This document shows positions 1-8,225 of a DNA stretch of 13,502 bases, piece after piece. Below the pieces are notes generated by a model. That model saw only the letters and a list, made by a program, of their open reading frames with translations, was not told the origin of the DNA and searched no databases. Each line of letters opens with the position of its first letter. Position 1 is the first letter of the stretch. Origin of the DNA: Actinomycetota bacterium (GTDB lineage: Bacteria > Actinomycetota > Acidimicrobiia > Acidimicrobiales > BP-101). The stretch is from contig JAUTXA010000014.1 of NCBI GenBank assembly GCA_030838265.1, positions 1 through 13,502 on the forward strand, in the 5' to 3' direction. The position numbers were made by a program, and so were the translations under genes.

Positions 1-87
1 GTCGGCGTCGGTCTGGCCATCGTCCTGCTCATCTACCGCAATCGCCGATCCATCGACCTCACCGAGGTCGACCTGATGAAGGGCTGA
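1..87 (+). CDS. nuoK: NADH-quinone oxidoreductase subunit K, 3' end only
   Basis: Only the last 28 codons and the TGA stop are in the window; the gene starts upstream. The visible part is a hydrophobic stretch (VGVGLAIVLLIYRNRRS) followed by a short polar tail ending in DLMKG. That fits the end of the last of the three membrane helices of NuoK and its tail. NuoK is a small membrane-arm subunit of complex I that carries part of the proton channel. The identification rests mainly on position, ten bases before nuoL in the conserved order K-L-M-N. The tail alone would not be diagnostic. Confidence 0.85.
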   Translation, partial: VGVGLAIVLLIYRNRRSIDLTEVDLMKG

Positions 88-97
88 CGGGAGACTC

Positions 98-2119
98 GTG
101 TTCTTCCTCCGCAACGCCTGGCTGATCTTCCTGCTGCCGGTGCTGTCGTTCTTCGTCATCCTGCTCGTCGGCAAGCGCCTGCCCCGCAAGGGCTCCGAGG
201 TCGGCGTCGCCGCCCTCGGCGCGTCGTGGATCCTTTCGCTCGGTGCCGCCATCCAGTGGATCGGCCGCCCCGTGATCGGTCACGGCGAAGAGGCGGCCCG
301 CCATGCGTTCGACCGCAACCTCTTCACCTGGTTCCAGATGGGGAGCGTCAAGGTCGACTTCGGCATCCACATCGACGGCTTGGCCGTGGCCATGCTGGTC
401 GTGGTCACCACCATCTCGACGCTGGTCCACATCTTCTCTCTGGCCTACATGGAGGACGACCGTCGCTACACCCACTACTACGCGGGTCTGAGCCTCTTCA
501 CCTCCGGCATGCTCATCCTGGTCACGGCGGGCACCACCCTCCAGATGCTCCTGGGCTGGGAGATCATGGGCCTCTGCTCCTTCATGCTCATCGGGCACTG
601 GTGGGAGGAGAAGGAGAACTCCGACGCCGCCCTCAAGGCCTTCTTCACCACGAGGACGGGTGACGTCGGCCTGCTCGTGGGCATCTCGATCCTGTTCTTC
701 GGGGCGGGCCAGACCTTCGACGCCACCAAGATCAACGAGGCCGCCCTCAAGGGCGAGATGAGCCACTGGGTGCTGCTCATGGCCGCCATCGCCCTGTTCT
801 GCGCGGTGGTCGGCAAGAGCGCCCAGTTCCCGCTCCACACCTGGCTGCCCGACGCCATGGCCGGCCCCACACCCGTGTCGGCCCTGATCCACGCCGCCAC
901 CATGGTCGTGGCCGGCGTCTTCCTCGTGGCCCGGATGTACCCGGTCTTCTTCAAGGCGTTCTCGATCACGCACTCGCCGATCAACCCCATCGCCGTGATC
1001 GGGGGGATCACCATCATCATCGCCGCCGCCCTGGCGTTCGTGCAGAGCGACATCAAGAAGGTGCTCGCCTACTCGACCGTCAGCCAGCTGGGCTACATGA
1101 TCATGGGCCTCGGCGTCGGAGCCTGGACGGGGTCGGTCTTCCACATCTTCACCCACGCCTTCTACAAGGCCTGCCTCTTCCTCGGGGCCGGATCCATCGC
1201 GCATTCCGGCTCGCACCACTCCTTCGACATGAAGAAGGACATGGGTGGCCTGAAGGACGACATGCCCGTCACCTTCGCCACCTTCGTGATCGCCTCTGTG
1301 GCCTTGGCTGGCATTCCCCCGCTGGCCGGCTTCTGGTCGAAGGACGAGATCCTGCTCGGGGCCGGCAAGAACGGCTACGGCTTCTTCATGGTCGTCGGAC
1401 TCGTCGGGGCCTTCATGACCGCCTGCTACATGACCCGGTGCATCTACCTCACCTTCTTCGGTGAGCACCGGGGCAACGCCGCCCACCACCATCCCCACGA
1501 GTCGCCGGTCCTCATCACCGGCCCCCTGGTCTTCCTGAGCGTCCTGTCGGTGGGGGCGGGCCTGCTCAATGCCCCCGGCGTCGAGCTGTTCAAGAAGTGG
1601 ACGATGAGCCCCCTCCTCATCGAGGCCCACATCCCCGAGCACGCGTTCTCGATTCCCACCGCCGCCATCTCGGTGGCGTTCGGCCTGGCCGGCATCCTGG
1701 TCGGGTACCTCTGGTACTGGCGCAACCTCGGCCCCCACGGCGTCACCGAGCGGGCCAAGCCGCTGCACGCCGGCTACACCTTTCTCGAGAACAAGTACTA
1801 CCTCGACCGCCTCTACACCGATGGTGTGGTGGGCTCGATCAAGGGCCCCATCGCCCGAGCGGTGTACTGGACCAACCAGAACGTCATCGACGGTCTGGTG
1901 AACGGCGTCGCCTGGCTGTCCCAGCGCATCGCCGGGTTCGTCTACGGCGTCATCGATCAGAAGATCGTCGACGGCATGGTCAACGGCGCAGGCTGGAGCG
2001 CCGAGGAGGGCGGCAGCATCCTGCGCGTCCTGCAGACCGGCCGAGTTCAGCAATACGCAGCCATCCTCTTCGGCGCGGCCGTCCTCTTCGGAGCGTCACT
2101 CGTGCTGTTCACCAGGTAG
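98..2119 (+). CDS. nuoL: NADH-quinone oxidoreductase subunit L (complex I antiporter-like subunit)
   Basis: The 673-residue polytopic membrane protein is the distal proton-pumping subunit of respiratory complex I. It starts with GTG, preceded by GGGAG at 89-93. Family residues are visible: Glu155 in LLGWEIMGLCSF (E. coli Glu144), Asp189, Lys240 in VVGKSAQFPLHTWLPDA (Lys229), Lys357 in THAFYKACLF (Lys342) and Lys415 in GFWSKDEI (Lys399). They form the charged axis of the proton half-channels. HTWLPDAMAGPTPVSALIHA is the classic quinone oxidoreductase/Mrp antiporter signature. The C-terminal part (about 560-673) contains the region of the long lateral helix and a final membrane helix. Length is slightly above the E. 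coli protein (613). It lies in the nuo operon, ten bases after nuoK and seven before nuoM. Confidence 0.98.
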   Translation: MFFLRNAWLIFLLPVLSFFVILLVGKRLPRKGSEVGVAALGASWILSLGAAIQWIGRPVIGHGEEAARHAFDRNLFTWFQMGSVKVDFGIHIDGLAVAMLVVVTTISTLVHIFSLAYMEDDRRYTHYYAGLSLFTSGMLILVTAGTTLQMLLGWEIMGLCSFMLIGHWWEEKENSDAALKAFFTTRTGDVGLLVGISILFFGAGQTFDATKINEAALKGEMSHWVLLMAAIALFCAVVGKSAQFPLHTWLPDAMAGPTPVSALIHAATMVVAGVFLVARMYPVFFKAFSITHSPINPIAVIGGITIIIAAALAFVQSDIKKVLAYSTVSQLGYMIMGLGVGAWTGSVFHIFTHAFYKACLFLGAGSIAHSGSHHSFDMKKDMGGLKDDMPVTFATFVIASVALAGIPPLAGFWSKDEILLGAGKNGYGFFMVVGLVGAFMTACYMTRCIYLTFFGEHRGNAAHHHPHESPVLITGPLVFLSVLSVGAGLLNAPGVELFKKWTMSPLLIEAHIPEHAFSIPTAAISVAFGLAGILVGYLWYWRNLGPHGVTERAKPLHAGYTFLENKYYLDRLYTDGVVGSIKGPIARAVYWTNQNVIDGLVNGVAWLSQRIAGFVYGVIDQKIVDGMVNGAGWSAEEGGSILRVLQTGRVQQYAAILFGAAVLFGASLVLFTR

Positions 2120-2122
2120 GAG
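2118..2122 (+). promoter_or_regulatory. Shine-Dalgarno site for nuoM overlapping the nuoL stop
   Basis: AGGAG begins inside the TAG stop codon of nuoL and ends four bases before the ATG of nuoM. The overlap suggests that ribosomes finishing nuoL help start nuoM, which fits equal amounts of two subunits of one complex. Coupling is inferred from spacing only. Confidence 0.6.
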
Positions 2123-2126
2123 ACCG

Positions 2127-3650
2127 ATGAATTTCGACCACTGGGCGCTCAGCGCCGCGATCTTCCTCCCCCTCGTCGGGGCGGTCTTGGTCGCCCTCTG
2201 GCCCAAGAGCGACGAGACCTCGCAAAAGAGCATCGCCCTCATCACCACCGTCGCCACAGCCGCGGTGGGTGGCTACCTGCTCCTGCACTTCAACTACGAC
2301 CACACCGACAAGCTCCAGTTCGCTGTCAACCGGTCGTGGATCGACGTCATCAACAGCCGCTACCACGTGGCCATCGACGGCATCTCCGTCCCGCTGCTCA
2401 TGCTCTCGATGCTGATCACCGTGCTGTGCGTGATCTACAGCTGGGATCACTTCCCGGAGCCCCACAACCCGAAGGCGTTCCTCGTCCTCATGCTCATCCT
2501 CGAGACGGGCATGAACGGCACCTTCTGCGCCCAGGACCTGATCCTGTTCTTCGTCTTCTTCGAGCTCGTCCTGCTGCCCATGTACTTCATGATCGGCGTC
2601 TGGGGCGGGGCCAACCGGCAGTACGCGGCGATCAAGTTCTTCCTGTTCACGCTGTTCGGCTCGGCCCTGATGATCCTGAGCTTCCTGGCTCTGTACTTCA
2701 AGGCCGGCAACACCTTCGACATGGTCGAGCTGGCCAAGCAAAGCTCAACGCTGGCCCACGGCACCCAGCTGCTGATCTTCGGCGGCCTCTTCATGGGCTT
2801 CGCCATCAAGGTGCCCATGTTCCCGTTCCACACCTGGCTGCCCGACGCTCACACCGAGGCCCCAACGGTCGGCTCGGTGATCCTGGCCGCAGTCCTGCTG
2901 AAGCTGGGCACGTACGGCTTCATCCGCATCGCCATCCCGATCCTGCCCGAGGCGGCCAAGTCGTGGGCTCCGTGGATCGGCGGGCTGGCCGTGATCGGCA
3001 TCATCTACGGCGCCTTCGGCTGCCTGGCCCAGACCGACCTCAAGCGCCTCATCGCCTTCTCGTCGGTGGCCCACATGGGCTTCGTCATGCTCGGCATCTC
3101 GACCCTCACCAGCTTCGGCATCAATGCGGCCGTCTTCGGCATGGTCGCCCACGGCCTTATCACCGGGATGCTCTTCTTCCTGGCCGGGTCGATCCACGAG
3201 CGCTTCCACACCCGCGAGCTGTCGCGCCTCGGTGGCCTCCTGGTCCAGGCGCCGCGCATGGGGTGGATCCTCGGCTTCTGCGCCATGGCCTCGCTCGGGC
3301 TGCCCGGCCTCGCCGGCTTCTGGGGCGAGTTCCCGGCCATCCTCTCTGCCTTCCGGCCCGCGCCGGGGCTGAACGAGGGTCTGTTCCGGGCCTACATGGT
3401 CATCGCGTCGGTCGGCACCGTCTTGGCCGCCGGCTACCTGCTGTGGATGTTCCAGCGCACGGCGTTCGGAGTGCCCAAGGACGAGTTCGCCGACGCCCAC
3501 ATCCACGACCTGCACACCCCCGAGTACGTGGCGTGGGTGCCGATGCTGCTGCTCATCATCGCTCTCGGCGTGGCGCCCGCGATCATCTTCCGGGTGAGCG
3601 ACGGGGCCGTGCAGATGGTGGCCAACGCGGTGAAGGCCGTCGGGGCCTAG
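2127..3650 (+). CDS. nuoM: NADH-quinone oxidoreductase subunit M
   Basis: The 507-residue membrane protein is the middle antiporter-like proton channel of complex I. The ATG start has a good Shine-Dalgarno sequence. Conserved residues are present: Glu146 in FFELVLLPMYFMIG (E. coli Glu144), Lys228 in FAIKVPMFPFHTWLPDAH, Lys259 in AAVLLKLGTYG, and Glu401 in LAGFWGEF, the acidic residue that in NuoM replaces the terminal lysine of NuoL and NuoN. The motif HTWLPDAHTEAPT distinguishes NuoM from NuoL (HTWLPDAMAGPTP). Length matches the family (about 500-510). It sits between nuoL and nuoN; nuoN begins three bases after its stop. Confidence 0.98.
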   Translation: MNFDHWALSAAIFLPLVGAVLVALWPKSDETSQKSIALITTVATAAVGGYLLLHFNYDHTDKLQFAVNRSWIDVINSRYHVAIDGISVPLLMLSMLITVLCVIYSWDHFPEPHNPKAFLVLMLILETGMNGTFCAQDLILFFVFFELVLLPMYFMIGVWGGANRQYAAIKFFLFTLFGSALMILSFLALYFKAGNTFDMVELAKQSSTLAHGTQLLIFGGLFMGFAIKVPMFPFHTWLPDAHTEAPTVGSVILAAVLLKLGTYGFIRIAIPILPEAAKSWAPWIGGLAVIGIIYGAFGCLAQTDLKRLIAFSSVAHMGFVMLGISTLTSFGINAAVFGMVAHGLITGMLFFLAGSIHERFHTRELSRLGGLLVQAPRMGWILGFCAMASLGLPGLAGFWGEFPAILSAFRPAPGLNEGLFRAYMVIASVGTVLAAGYLLWMFQRTAFGVPKDEFADAHIHDLHTPEYVAWVPMLLLIIALGVAPAIIFRVSDGAVQMVANAVKAVGA

Positions 3651-3653
3651 CCG

Positions 3654-5183
3654 GTGCTTGCCGCCCTCGCCCACCTCGGGCCGCTCCTGGCCCAGACGGC
3701 ATCGTTCAAGGCGCCCCACCTCGACTACTACGCGCTCTTGCCCGAGATCGTCCTCACGGGCGTGATCGTCCTCATCCTCCTGCTCGACCTCGTCACCGAC
3801 GAGCCCAACAAGATCATCGTCACCAACCTGGCCGGCGTCGGCGTTCTCGCCACCCTCGTGCCGATCGTGCTCCTGGCCACCTACCACCACCACCCCCGGT
3901 CGATGCTGGGTGGCGCCTACGTGGTCGACAACTTCGCCCTGCTGCTCAAGGGCCTCTTCCTGGCCACCGGCTACGTCGTCCTGCTCATGGGGGCCAACTA
4001 CATCGAGGAGGGCGACTACTACGAGGGCGAGTTCTCGTTCCTGCTGCTCTCGTCGCTGCTGGGCATGGTGGTCATGGCGTCGGCCCGCGACCTGATCACC
4101 ATCTTCGTGGCTCTCGAGCTGCTCTCGATCCCGGCCTACATGCTGGCCGGTTGGCGCAAGCGCGATCTCAAGAGCAACGAAGCATCGCTGAAGTACTACC
4201 TGCTCGGGGTTCTCTCGTCCGCCATCATGCTGTACGGCATGTCGCTGATCTTCGGGGCGACGGGCACCACGGTGCTGGCCGGCATCAGCGAGACGCTGAG
4301 CGCGTCGGCCAAGGTCACACCGCTGGCCACCATCGGCATCTTCTTCATCATCGTCGGCTTCGCCTTCAAGGTCTCGGCCGTGCCCTTCCACTCCTGGGCC
4401 CCCGACACCTACGAGGGGGCGCCCACGCCCGTCACCGCCTTCCTCTCCGTCGGGTCAAAGACGGCGGGCTTCGTGGCCCTCTTCCAGCTCATCTACGTCG
4501 GCTTCATCCACCAGAACCGGGTGTGGGGCCCGCTGTTCTGGGTGCTGGCCGCCCTCACCATGACGGTGGGCAACTTGGTCGCCCTGCGCCAGACCAACAT
4601 CGTCCGCATGCTGGCCTACTCGTCGATCGCCCAGGCCGGCTACATCCTGGTGCCCTTCGCCGTGGTCGGCTCGAACGGCAAGGCCATCGCCGAGGCCCAG
4701 ACGGCGAGCATGGTGTACCTGATGATCTACGCCGCCATGAACTTGGGCGCCTTCGCCATCGTCATCGCCGTGGCCCGGCGGACCCGATCGGGTGAGATCA
4801 GCTCGTACGCCGGCCTCTTCTCGTACGCCCCGGGACTCACCGTCTTGATGACGGTGTTCCTCTTCGCCCTGGCCGGCATCCCGCCCCTCGGGGGCTGGTT
4901 CGCCAAGTTCCTGATCTTCCAGTCGGCGTTGAGTGCGGGAACCCCGGCGGCCATCGTGCTGGCCGTCATCGCCGGCGTGAACTCGGTGATCGCTCTCTTC
5001 TATTACTCGGCCATCGCCAAGGAGATGTGGATGAACCCGGTGCCCGAGGGCGAGAGCATCGCTCCCATCCGGGTGCCGGCGTCTCTCGGCGCCGCTCTCG
5101 GCATCACCGCCGTCGTGGTGGTGGCCATCGGTGTGGTGCCCCAGGTCTTCGCCCGCCTGGGCGACCTGGCCCGGATCCACTGA
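3654..5183 (+). CDS. nuoN: NADH-quinone oxidoreductase subunit N
   Basis: The 509-residue third antiporter-like subunit of complex I lies near the junction with the peripheral arm. Visible family residues are Glu155 in VALELLSIPAYMLAGW, Lys239 in FAFKVSAVPFHSWAPD (E. coli Lys217), Lys269 in SVGSKTAGF (Lys247) and Lys418 in GGWFAKFLIF (Lys395). The HSWAPDTYEGAPTPVTAFLS signature is specific for NuoN. The GTG start at 3654 is the only usual start near the nuoM stop. It lacks a strong Shine-Dalgarno sequence (a weak GGGG lies about nine bases upstream), so it may depend on translation of nuoM. It is the last structural nuo gene, and its stop codon is overlapped by the methyltransferase gene. Confidence 0.98.
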   Translation: MLAALAHLGPLLAQTASFKAPHLDYYALLPEIVLTGVIVLILLLDLVTDEPNKIIVTNLAGVGVLATLVPIVLLATYHHHPRSMLGGAYVVDNFALLLKGLFLATGYVVLLMGANYIEEGDYYEGEFSFLLLSSLLGMVVMASARDLITIFVALELLSIPAYMLAGWRKRDLKSNEASLKYYLLGVLSSAIMLYGMSLIFGATGTTVLAGISETLSASAKVTPLATIGIFFIIVGFAFKVSAVPFHSWAPDTYEGAPTPVTAFLSVGSKTAGFVALFQLIYVGFIHQNRVWGPLFWVLAALTMTVGNLVALRQTNIVRMLAYSSIAQAGYILVPFAVVGSNGKAIAEAQTASMVYLMIYAAMNLGAFAIVIAVARRTRSGEISSYAGLFSYAPGLTVLMTVFLFALAGIPPLGGWFAKFLIFQSALSAGTPAAIVLAVIAGVNSVIALFYYSAIAKEMWMNPVPEGESIAPIRVPASLGAALGITAVVVVAIGVVPQVFARLGDLARIH

Positions 5184-6229
5184 CTGCCGAGACCGACGTC
5201 GTCGCTCGCATCTCAGAGCGCATCCACCGCCAGGGACCCATCCCGTACGCCGACTTCGTCGACGCCGCCCTCTACGGGGCGGGTGGGTTCTACGCCGAGG
5301 GCGGGGGCGCAGGCCGCCATCGGGACTTCCTGACGTCACCCGAGGTGGGCCCGCTCTTCGGCGCCGTGCTGGCGCGCGCCCTCGACGCCTGGTGGGAGGA
5401 GCTGGGTCGCCCCGATCCGTTTGTCGTCGTCGAGGCGGGCGCCGGCCCCGGCGCTCTGGCTCGCGCCGTGCTGGCCGCCGCGCCCGACTGCGCATCCGCC
5501 CTTCGCTACGTCCTGGTCGAGCGCTCGCCCACGCTGCGGAAGTCGCTCGAAGCGACGATGCCCATGGTGACCGTCCTCCCCGAGCTCCCCGCCCAGCACT
5601 TCGCCGGTGTGGTGGTGGCCAACGAGCTGCTCGACAACCTCGCCTTCCTGGTCGTCGAACGACGGGGCGAGGGGTGGGACGAGATCCGCGTCGGCGAAGA
5701 CGGCGGGCGGCTCGTCGAGATCGCGTTTCCGGCCGCTCCCGACCTGGCGGCCGAGGCCGCGACTCTGGCACCGAATGCGGCGAGGGGGGCGCGCATACCG
5801 GTCCAGCACCAGGCCGCGACGTGGGTCCGCCAGGCCCTGGGGCTCATCGACCGCGGCCGCCTCGTCGTCTTCGACTACGCCCGGCCCACGACGGTCTTGG
5901 CCTCCCTTCCCTGGCGAGAGTGGCTGCGCACCTACCGGGGTCACGAGCGCGCCGCTGACCCTCTCGCCGATCCCGGCCAGCGCGACATCACCTGTGACGT
6001 CGCCATCGACCAGCTGCCGGCGCCGTCGTCGGTGCGGACCCAAGCCGACTTCCTCGCCGCCTATGGGGTCGACGAGCTGGTGGCCGAGGGCAAGGCCATC
6101 TGGCAGGAGCGGGCCGCCATCGGTGACCTCGCCGCCGTCCGGGCCCGCAGCCGCATCTCCGAAGCCGAGGCCCTGACCGACCGGGCGGGCCTCGGTGGGT
6201 ACTCGGTGGCCGAGTGGGTGGTGGGTTGA
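5180..6229 (+). CDS. MidA/NDUFAF7-family SAM-dependent methyltransferase (Methyltransf_28, DUF185)
   Basis: The protein has about 349 residues, normal for the family. Diagnostic stretches are GPIPYADFVDAALYGAGGFY near the N-terminus, RDFLTSPEVGPLFG (about 48-61; the family pattern is DFxTxPEIxxxFGE), the SAM-binding motif I VVEAGAGPGALARAV (about 83-97), and ANELLDNLAF (about 147-156; family NELLDALP). Human NDUFAF7 and Dictyostelium MidA are complex I assembly factors; NDUFAF7 dimethylates an arginine of NDUFS2, the NuoD homologue. The position directly after nuoN suggests the same role here, but bacterial function is inferred. The start is unusual. The reading frame has no ATG, GTG or TTG between a GTG at 5027, deep inside nuoN, and the conserved domain. 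I chose CTG at 5180-5182, which overlaps the nuoN TGA as CTGA. The 5027 start would add 51 residues before Leu-Thr-Ala-Glu, an arginine-rich stretch that looks like nuoN read in another frame. Confidence 0.88.
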   Translation: MTAETDVVARISERIHRQGPIPYADFVDAALYGAGGFYAEGGGAGRHRDFLTSPEVGPLFGAVLARALDAWWEELGRPDPFVVVEAGAGPGALARAVLAAAPDCASALRYVLVERSPTLRKSLEATMPMVTVLPELPAQHFAGVVVANELLDNLAFLVVERRGEGWDEIRVGEDGGRLVEIAFPAAPDLAAEAATLAPNAARGARIPVQHQAATWVRQALGLIDRGRLVVFDYARPTTVLASLPWREWLRTYRGHERAADPLADPGQRDITCDVAIDQLPAPSSVRTQADFLAAYGVDELVAEGKAIWQERAAIGDLAAVRARSRISEAEALTDRAGLGGYSVAEWVVG

Positions 6230-6258
6230 GGCCAAGTCCGGCCGCGCCGGGGCGACGG

Positions 6259-6264
6259 TAGGCT
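6259..6264 (+). promoter_or_regulatory. Possible -10 element of a leaderless promoter for acs
   Basis: TAGGCT fits the actinobacterial TANNNT -10 pattern and ends eight bases before the acs ATG, so transcription could begin at or next to the start codon. No Shine-Dalgarno sequence lies before this ATG. I see no convincing -35 hexamer. The intergenic gap is only 43 bases, so read-through from the nuo operon is also possible. Confidence 0.4.
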
Positions 6265-6272
6265 CCGGCCCC

Positions 6273-8225
6273 ATGGCTGAGCCGACGATTGAGGACTACT
6301 ACCTCGAGGAGCGCTCGTTCCCGCCGCCTCCCGAGTTCGCCGAGACCGCCCTGGTCAGGGACCGCTCGCTCTACGACCAGGCCGAGAAGGACTACCAGGC
6401 CTTCTGGGCCGACCAGGCTGCCGCCCTCACCTGGACGAAGCCGTGGGACACGGTGCTGGAGTGGGACCTCCCGTTCGCCAAGTGGTTCGTCGGCGGCCAG
6501 CTCAACGTGTCGTACAACTGCCTCGACCGCCACGTCGAAGCGGGCCGCGGTGACCGCGTCGCCTATCACTGGGAGGGCGAGCCCGGCGACAGCCGCACCC
6601 TCACTTACGCCGACCTTCTCGACCAGGTCCAGCGCTTCGCCAACGTCCTCAAGGGCTTGGGTGTCACCAAGGGCGACACGGTCGCCATCTACATGCCGAT
6701 GGTCCCTGAGCTGCCCGTGGCCATGCTGGCCTGCGCCCGCATCGGGGCGGCCCACTCGGTTGTCTTCGGCGGCTTCAGCTCTGATGCTTTGCGGGGTCGC
6801 ATCAACGACGCGTCGTGCAAGGTGCTGGTCACGGCCGATGGCGGATGGCGCCGGGGCGCGCCCGTCGGCCTGAAGGGCAACGCCGATGAGGCGATCGCCG
6901 GCGCTCCGACGATCGAGCACGTGGTGGTGGTCCGCCGCATCGAGAGCGAACCCCCGATGACCGAGGGTCGGGACCACTGGTGGCACGAGCTGATGCAGGG
7001 GGCCGACCCCGACTGCCCGGCCGAGCCCATGGACTCCGAGCAGCTCCTCTACCTGCTCTACACCTCGGGCACCACGGCCAAGCCCAAGGGCATCATGCAC
7101 ACCACGGGTGGCTACCTCACCCAGGTCGCCTTCACCCACAAGTACGTGTTCGACCTGCACGCCGAGACCGACATCTATTGGTGCGCGGCCGACATCGGGT
7201 GGGTGACGGGCCACAGCTACATCGTCTACGGACCCTTGGCCAATGGGGCGACCAGCGTCATGTACGAGGGCACGCCCGACTTCCCCGACAAGGACCGGTG
7301 GTGGTCGATCATCGAGCGCTACGGCGTGACCATCCTCTACTGCGCACCCACCGCCATCCGCACCTTCATGAAGTGGGGGACGCAATACCCCGAGGCCCAC
7401 GATCTCGGCAGCCTGCGCGTCCTCGGATCGGTGGGCGAGCCCATCAACCCCGAGGCCTGGATCTGGTACCACGAGAACATCGGGGGTGGGCACTGCCCGG
7501 TCGTTGACACGTGGTGGCAGACCGAGACGGGGGCGATCATGATCTCGCCCCTTCCGGGCGTCACCGCGACCAAGCCCGGCTCGGCCACCTTCCCCCTGCC
7601 CGGAATCTCGGCCGAGGTCGTCGACGATGCCGGCACCAAGGTGACAAAGGGAGGCGGCTACCTCACCCTCACCCGGCCGTGGCCCTCGATGCTGCGAGGC
7701 ATCTACGGCGACCCCGAGCGCTACAAGGAGACCTACTGGAGCAGGTTCCCTGACCGGTACTTCGCGGGCGACGGCGCCAAGGTCGACGACGAGGGCTACC
7801 TCTGGCTCTTGGGCCGAGTCGACGACGTCATGAACGTCTCCGGCCACCGGGTGTCGACCACCGAGGTCGAGTCGGCTCTCGTCGACCATGCCACGGTGGC
7901 CGAGGCCGCGGTGGTGGGAGCCAAGGATGAGACCACGGGCCAGGCCATCATCGCCTTCGTGACCCTGCGGACGGGCAACGAGCCCAGCGACGCCCACGGT
8001 CAGGTCCTGCGGGCCCACGTGGCCACGCGCATCGGCCCCATCGCCCGGCCCAAGACCATCATCTTCACCGACGACCTGCCCAAGACCCGCAGCGGCAAGA
8101 TCATGCGCCGGCTGCTGCGCGACGTGGCCGAGGGTCGCGACCTGGGCGACACCACGACCCTGGCCGACGCCGGCGTGGTCGACGAGATCAAGCGGCGAGC
8201 AGCCACAGCCCCGACCGAAGAGTGA
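6273..8225 (+). CDS. acs: Acetyl-CoA synthetase (AMP-forming)
   Basis: The 650-residue cytoplasmic enzyme activates acetate with ATP and CoA to acetyl-CoA, AMP and pyrophosphate. Length matches the family (about 650). Motifs in order: an N-terminal Acs cap with EKDYQAFWADQA (about 38-49), the P-loop-like TSGTTAKPKGIMH (264-276), the ADIGWVTGHSYIVYGPL pocket region (306-322), VDTWWQTETG (411-420) with Trp414, the residue that limits the acyl pocket to acetate in Salmonella Acs, GRVDDVMNVSGHR at the hinge (514-526), and PKTRSGKIMRR (603-613) with Lys609. That lysine is catalytic and in relatives is switched off by Pat-type acetylation and restored by sirtuins. The ATG at 6273 gives the normal N-terminus; an in-frame start at 6195 lies inside the preceding gene. 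The downstream phosphatase overlaps its stop by four bases. Propionate as main substrate is less likely given Trp414. Confidence 0.96.
   Translation: MAEPTIEDYYLEERSFPPPPEFAETALVRDRSLYDQAEKDYQAFWADQAAALTWTKPWDTVLEWDLPFAKWFVGGQLNVSYNCLDRHVEAGRGDRVAYHWEGEPGDSRTLTYADLLDQVQRFANVLKGLGVTKGDTVAIYMPMVPELPVAMLACARIGAAHSVVFGGFSSDALRGRINDASCKVLVTADGGWRRGAPVGLKGNADEAIAGAPTIEHVVVVRRIESEPPMTEGRDHWWHELMQGADPDCPAEPMDSEQLLYLLYTSGTTAKPKGIMHTTGGYLTQVAFTHKYVFDLHAETDIYWCAADIGWVTGHSYIVYGPLANGATSVMYEGTPDFPDKDRWWSIIERYGVTILYCAPTAIRTFMKWGTQYPEAHDLGSLRVLGSVGEPINPEAWIWYHENIGGGHCPVVDTWWQTETGAIMISPLPGVTATKPGSATFPLPGISAEVVDDAGTKVTKGGGYLTLTRPWPSMLRGIYGDPERYKETYWSRFPDRYFAGDGAKVDDEGYLWLLGRVDDVMNVSGHRVSTTEVESALVDHATVAEAAVVGAKDETTGQAIIAFVTLRTGNEPSDAHGQVLRAHVATRIGPIARPKTIIFTDDLPKTRSGKIMRRLLRDVAEGRDLGDTTTLADAGVVDEIKRRAATAPTEE

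Noticed and set aside
59..2053. A 664-codon open frame on the - strand opposite nuoL, and similar long antisense frames at 2745-4391, 5988-8018, 8618-9658 and 12251-13261
   Set aside because: They follow from the strong G/C third-codon bias of the real genes. The predicted proteins are Asp/Glu/Gly/His/Arg-rich with no family motifs, while the + strand proteins carry full conserved motifs.
2336..4795. An 819-codon + strand frame spanning parts of nuoM and nuoN
   Set aside because: It is an Arg/Pro/His-rich out-of-frame shadow crossing two clearly identified genes, with no membrane segments or motifs.
5027..5179. N-terminal extension of the methyltransferase from the GTG at 5027
   Set aside because: The 51 residues are Arg/Gly-rich and correspond to nuoN read in another frame. 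The family domain begins shortly after 5180, and AAGGAG at 5019-5024 is too close to that GTG.
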